This document shows, in pieces, positions 61,322 to 64,000 of a DNA stretch of 64,000 nucleotides. The notes below the pieces were generated by a model, which saw only the letters and a program-made list of their open reading frames with translations, ran no database searches and was not told the origin of the DNA. A program made the translations under genes and the position numbers. The first letter of the stretch is position 1, and the number at the start of each line of letters is the position of its first letter. Origin of the DNA: Urinicoccus massiliensis (GTDB lineage Bacteria > Bacillota > Clostridia > Tissierellales > Peptoniphilaceae); assembly GCF_900120405.1 (NCBI RefSeq), contig NZ_LT635492.1:329478-393477 (forward strand). Direction: 5' to 3'.

Positions 61322-61513
61322 ATGGCAAAAACATGTGAAATCTGTGGTAAAGGTAAAATATTTGGAAACACTGTTTCTTTCTCTCATCGTAGAGGAAATA
61401 GAACTTGGTCTCCAAATGTACGCCGCATTCGTGCTATCGTAGATGGAAGTCCAAAGAGAATTTATGTTTGCACGCGTTGTCTACGCTCTCGTAAAGTAAA
61501 AAGAGCTCTTTAA
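61322..61513 (+). CDS. rpmB: 50S ribosomal protein L28, zinc-binding form
   Basis: A 63-residue L28. Two CxxC pairs (CEICGKG at residues 5-8 and CTRCLRS near 51) mark the zinc-containing form; SFSHRRGNRTWSPNVRRI is the rRNA-binding core. The frame is open three codons further up to GTG, but ATG 61322 has GGAGG eight bases ahead and gives the family start MAKTCEIC. It has its own promoter and a terminator behind. Confidence 0.97.
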   Translation: MAKTCEICGKGKIFGNTVSFSHRRGNRTWSPNVRRIRAIVDGSPKRIYVCTRCLRSRKVKRAL

Positions 61514-61544
61514 TCCCAAGATTTTTAAAATTAAATCATTTATA

Positions 61545-61577
61545 AAAGGTGAGTTCCTAGGAACTCACCTTTTTTTA
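61545..61577. terminator. Bidirectional terminator between rpmB and thiN
   Basis: AAAAGGTGAGTTCCTA / GGAACTCACCTTTT with T-run; its right part overlaps the end of thiN. Confidence 0.88.
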
Positions 61578-62203
61578 TCATTCGAATGGATTAAATATGC
61601 CTTTCCCTTGTGTAATTTTATAGTTCCCTCCTGGTCTAGAATCTCATTACTAATGCCTTGACTTTTTTTTCGATAGAGATTTTCCCTTTCCAGGGGATAT
61701 TTCATATGGTATAAGCTCACAGTAATGGATTCTGTTACAGGCACTAGGCTTAAGTATTGGTAGCCATCTTTAGAGACTTGGTATTTGCCTGGACTTAAAA
61801 ATTCCACCTTATTTTCCTGGTCCACTAGAGAGCAGGTAATCTTGTAGTCATGGGCTATTTCAAGCAGGGCCAAGTGGGCCAAAGTTTGATCAAACCGTCT
61901 ACCAAAGCAGGCAAGAATATGAATGGATTCAGCCTGTAATCGGATTGCTTCCAAGAGGCAAAGATGGGTGTCTGTTTCATCTTTTTCCTTGGGAAAGCTC
62001 TTGATTTTAATCCCCTTGTCTTCAAGGATTTTTAAGTCCTGGGAATCAATGGAGTCCAAGTCTCCTATGACTTGCTGGGGGTCTATTCCTGCTTCTAAAA
62101 GACAATGGACTCCGGAATCTGCCGCAATAATATACCAATCCCTATATTGTTGAAGAAATTCTTTAGAGGGGGCCTGGCCTCCCGAAACAATGGCCACCTT
62201 CAT
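61565..62203 (-). CDS. thiN: Thiamine pyrophosphokinase
   Basis: A 212-residue enzyme turning thiamine into thiamine diphosphate, the cofactor of PFOR. AADSGVHCLLEAGI, VIGDLDSID and FPKEKDETDTHLCLLEA are the nucleotide- and metal-binding blocks of the family. It overlaps rpe by four bases; the order prkC-rsgA-rpe-thiN is widely kept in Firmicutes. Confidence 0.93.
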   Translation of the reverse strand: MKVAIVSGGQAPSKEFLQQYRDWYIIAADSGVHCLLEAGIDPQQVIGDLDSIDSQDLKILEDKGIKIKSFPKEKDETDTHLCLLEAIRLQAESIHILACFGRRFDQTLAHLALLEIAHDYKITCSLVDQENKVEFLSPGKYQVSKDGYQYLSLVPVTESITVSLYHMKYPLERENLYRKKSQGISNEILDQEGTIKLHKGKAYLIHSNDKKR

Positions 62204-62850
62204 TGGATGTCCTTAAATTCTTGAATCCGTTTAAGGGGGTCTGGAGCGTTAAAAACTGCACTTCCGGCTACCAAGATATCTGCCCCTGCGTTAAGAACTT
62301 CCTTGGCATTATCCAGCTTAACCCCGCCGTCTACTTCAATTTTAAAGGAGTAGTTTCCCTGGGTCCGGATGTCCTTTAACTCCTTAATCTTATCCAAAAC
62401 CTGGGGCACAAAGGATTGGCCACCAAAACCTGGATTTACACTCATTAAAAGGACCAAGTCCAAGTCTCTTAAAATATATCTGATTTCTTCTGGGCTTTGG
62501 GCCGGGTTTAAGGCTACCCCTGCCTTTAGACCCATTTCTTTAATTTCTTGAATAGTCCTATGGAGGTGGATTGTGGCATCCGTATGGACAGTTAAAAAGT
62601 CTGCTCCAGCTTCTTTATAGGCTTTCAAGCTTCTTTCAGGTCGGTCAATCATCAAGTGAACATCAAAAGGTTTTTTAGTCAAGGGTCTTAAATGACTAAT
62701 AACAGGAGGACCAAAGGTCAGGTTGTTGACATAGTGGCCGTCCATAACATCAATATGGATGTAGTCACAGGCACTTTGGTTTAAAAGGTCAAAGTCCCTT
62801 TCTAAATTAGCAAAATTAGCCGATAAGATTGACGGTGCAATTAGCGCCAT
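62200..62850 (-). CDS. rpe: Ribulose-phosphate 3-epimerase
   Basis: A 216-residue TIM-barrel enzyme interconverting ribulose-5-phosphate and xylulose-5-phosphate. SILSANFANLERD, HIDVMDGHYVNNLTFG, LLMSVNPGFGGQSF and KIEVDGGVKLDNA carry the metal and phosphate ligands. Full length. ATG overlaps the rsgA end by ten bases. Confidence 0.97.
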   Translation of the reverse strand: MALIAPSILSANFANLERDFDLLNQSACDYIHIDVMDGHYVNNLTFGPPVISHLRPLTKKPFDVHLMIDRPERSLKAYKEAGADFLTVHTDATIHLHRTIQEIKEMGLKAGVALNPAQSPEEIRYILRDLDLVLLMSVNPGFGGQSFVPQVLDKIKELKDIRTQGNYSFKIEVDGGVKLDNAKEVLNAGADILVAGSAVFNAPDPLKRIQEFKDIQ

Positions 62851-63725
62851 TTGTTCTTCTCCTTTTCTTTTAATTCCTTGAACAAGTTGCAGTAATTCTC
62901 ATACCTAGATTGGGGAATTTCTCCTTGGGCCAGCTTTTCTTTAATAGCGCAACCCGGTTCATTGATGTGGTTGCAATCCAAAAACTTACAGTGCCCCAAG
63001 TCTTCTTTCATTTCCGGAAAATATAAGGCCAAATCTTCTGCCTGGATGGATTCAATATCCAAACGACTGAATCCCGGTGTATCCAAAAGATAAAAACCCT
63101 GACCAGGATAAAGTTCCACATGCCTTGTCGTGTGCTTGCCCCTTTTTGTTTTTTCGCTGACCCCTCCTGTTTTTAAATTTTGATTAATGCATAGGCTGGT
63201 AAGAGTGGACTTTCCTGCACCAGAAACCCCTGCCAGGGCCGTTGTCTTTCCCTCTAATAGGGGTAAAAGTTTTTCCTTGCTTTCTTCTTCCTTTAAATTC
63301 ATTAGGTAGCAGGAATAATGGGCCTTACTATAAATTTCTTTTAACTTTTCTGCCTCTTGGGGGTTTAAGTCCGCCTTGCTAACCAAGATAAGGACTGGGA
63401 GTCCCTCCAGGGCATAATGAACCAATAAGCTATCAATCAGAGGTAGGTTGTACTTGGGATCTTGAACCGGAATACACAATAAAACTTGGTCTATATTGGC
63501 CACCGGTGGGCGGATCAGGGTGTTTTTCCTTTCTTCAATGGATTCAATATAGGCTAGGTTGTCAACTCCCTCCTTGTGGTCAAAGGAAATAGTGACCCAA
63601 TCTCCCACCAGGGGTTTATAACCAAAGTGTCTAAAATTTCCCTTGGCCCGAGCCTCTAGGCAGCCTAGATCTGAGTCTATTGTATAAAAGCCCCCTAGAG
63701 ACCTGATGATTTTTCCCCTGGTCAT
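62841..63725 (-). CDS. rsgA: Small-ribosomal-subunit GTPase RsgA
   Basis: A 294-residue circularly permuted GTPase acting late in 30S assembly. N-terminal OB fold (1-70); then, in permuted order, G4 (LVSKADLN), G1 (GVSGAGKSTL near 165) and G3 (LLDTPGFS); a zinc site near the C-terminus (CKFLDCNHINEPGCAIKE). Its start overlaps the kinase gene stop as ATGA. Confidence 0.96.
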   Translation of the reverse strand: MTRGKIIRSLGGFYTIDSDLGCLEARAKGNFRHFGYKPLVGDWVTISFDHKEGVDNLAYIESIEERKNTLIRPPVANIDQVLLCIPVQDPKYNLPLIDSLLVHYALEGLPVLILVSKADLNPQEAEKLKEIYSKAHYSCYLMNLKEEESKEKLLPLLEGKTTALAGVSGAGKSTLTSLCINQNLKTGGVSEKTKRGKHTTRHVELYPGQGFYLLDTPGFSRLDIESIQAEDLALYFPEMKEDLGHCKFLDCNHINEPGCAIKEKLAQGEIPQSRYENYCNLFKELKEKEKNKWR

Positions 63726-64000
63726 TGACCCACCGTGTAAGAATTTACAATATTTCCATCGACATAGACTTCAAAGACATCTCCGTGTCTACCCTTCAAT
63801 TTTAAATTTGATGTTTGTCCGCTTTCTACCGTTCGGTCCACAACTGTTTCACTACCATCCTCCGACTTTCTTTGGACAGTTAAATTGTGGGATTGGTCGT
63901 CATCCGGGATATTTACATTTAGTTTGAAGTTTCTAAGCTTATTGTCTGTTTTTTCTCGACTATCAGAGTCATCTCTATCCTTGCGGATAATTAGGTTGAC
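63722..64000 (-). CDS. prkC: Ser/Thr protein kinase of the PASTA type, C-terminal end only
   Basis: The final 92 codons of a gene running off the right edge. The segment is a hydrophilic, beta-rich outer domain (NFKLNVNIPDDDQSHNLTVQ shortened to FKLNVNIPDD; VVDRTVESGQ; GDVFEVYVDGNIVNSYTVGQ as VFEVYVDGNIVNSYTV) like the tail that follows PASTA repeats in PrkC/Stk1 kinases. The kinase domain itself is outside the window; the name rests on this tail and on the conserved prkC-rsgA-rpe-thiN order. Confidence 0.75.
   Translation of the reverse strand, partial: VNLIIRKDRDDSDSREKTDNKLRNFKLNVNIPDDDQSHNLTVQRKSEDGSETVVDRTVESGQTSNLKLKGRHGDVFEVYVDGNIVNSYTVGQ

Noticed and set aside
1-64000. CRISPR array, tRNA or rRNA genes, prophage or plasmid functions
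   Set aside because: No regularly spaced repeats, cloverleaf genes or rRNA segments were noticed on reading, and the mobile DNA is limited to the three insertion sequences.

Overview
This window comes from a low-GC, anaerobic Gram-positive bacterium (Firmicutes/Bacillota). A member of the Tissierellia/Peptoniphilaceae or a related clostridial lineage fits best, but the genus is inferred, not proven. The evidence is a glmS ribozyme, a T-box leader, a B12 riboswitch, HPr kinase, SpoVG, the prkC-rsgA-rpe-thiN gene order, pyruvate:ferredoxin oxidoreductase in place of pyruvate dehydrogenase, oxygen-independent (early cobalt) corrin synthesis, strong GGAGG ribosome sites and many TTG/GTG starts.

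Region by region. 0-5.8 kb: a cut P-loop gene, a radical SAM protein, a His-rich DUF1292 protein, a parvulin, a cold-shock protein, glmS behind its ribozyme, and an SLH-domain surface protein. 5.8-18.3 kb: a single-strand cobalamin cluster running cbiB, [B12 riboswitch], cbiK-cbiL-cobD-cbiC-cbiD-cbiE-cbiT-cbiF-cbiG-cbiH-cbiJ-cobT-cobU-cobS-cobC. It converts sirohydrochlorin to the late corrin stages and assembles the nucleotide loop; cbiA, cbiP, the adenosyltransferase and cobalt uptake are not in the window. 18.5-28.1 kb: pyruvate carboxylase, an ISL3-family insertion sequence, an operon of flavodoxin-like protein, HD protein and OmpR/VanS-type two-component system, and an M17 aminopeptidase. 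28.2-32.1 kb: a small unknown secreted/membrane cassette with a 23-codon ORF, then an ABC transporter behind a T-box whose specifier reads as Phe (UUC). 32.2-44.4 kb: PFOR, aminopeptidase P-uvrC-hprK, an AraC regulator divergent from flavodoxin-DUF3793, spoVG and murC.

44.5-55.1 kb: a second copy of the ISL3 element, an AgrC/AgrA-like (GHKL/LytTR) two-component system next to a 22-codon ORF and a membrane-anchored protein, a BMP-type nucleoside ABC transporter, and an IS3-family element. 55.2-64 kb: a membrane protein of unknown function, an FAD-dependent oxidoreductase joined to potABCD, rpmB, and the thiN-rpe-rsgA-prkC group.

The most interesting points are: the Phe T-box that assigns a substrate to a generic ABC transporter; the B12 riboswitch whose P1 helix lies inside the end of cbiB; three insertion sequences that all sit in or beside gene-end terminators; a fold-back hairpin that covers the ISL3 transposase start; and two very small ORFs with good ribosome sites, one of them a possible partner of an orphan Agr-like sensor. 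No CRISPR array, rRNA or tRNA gene was seen.
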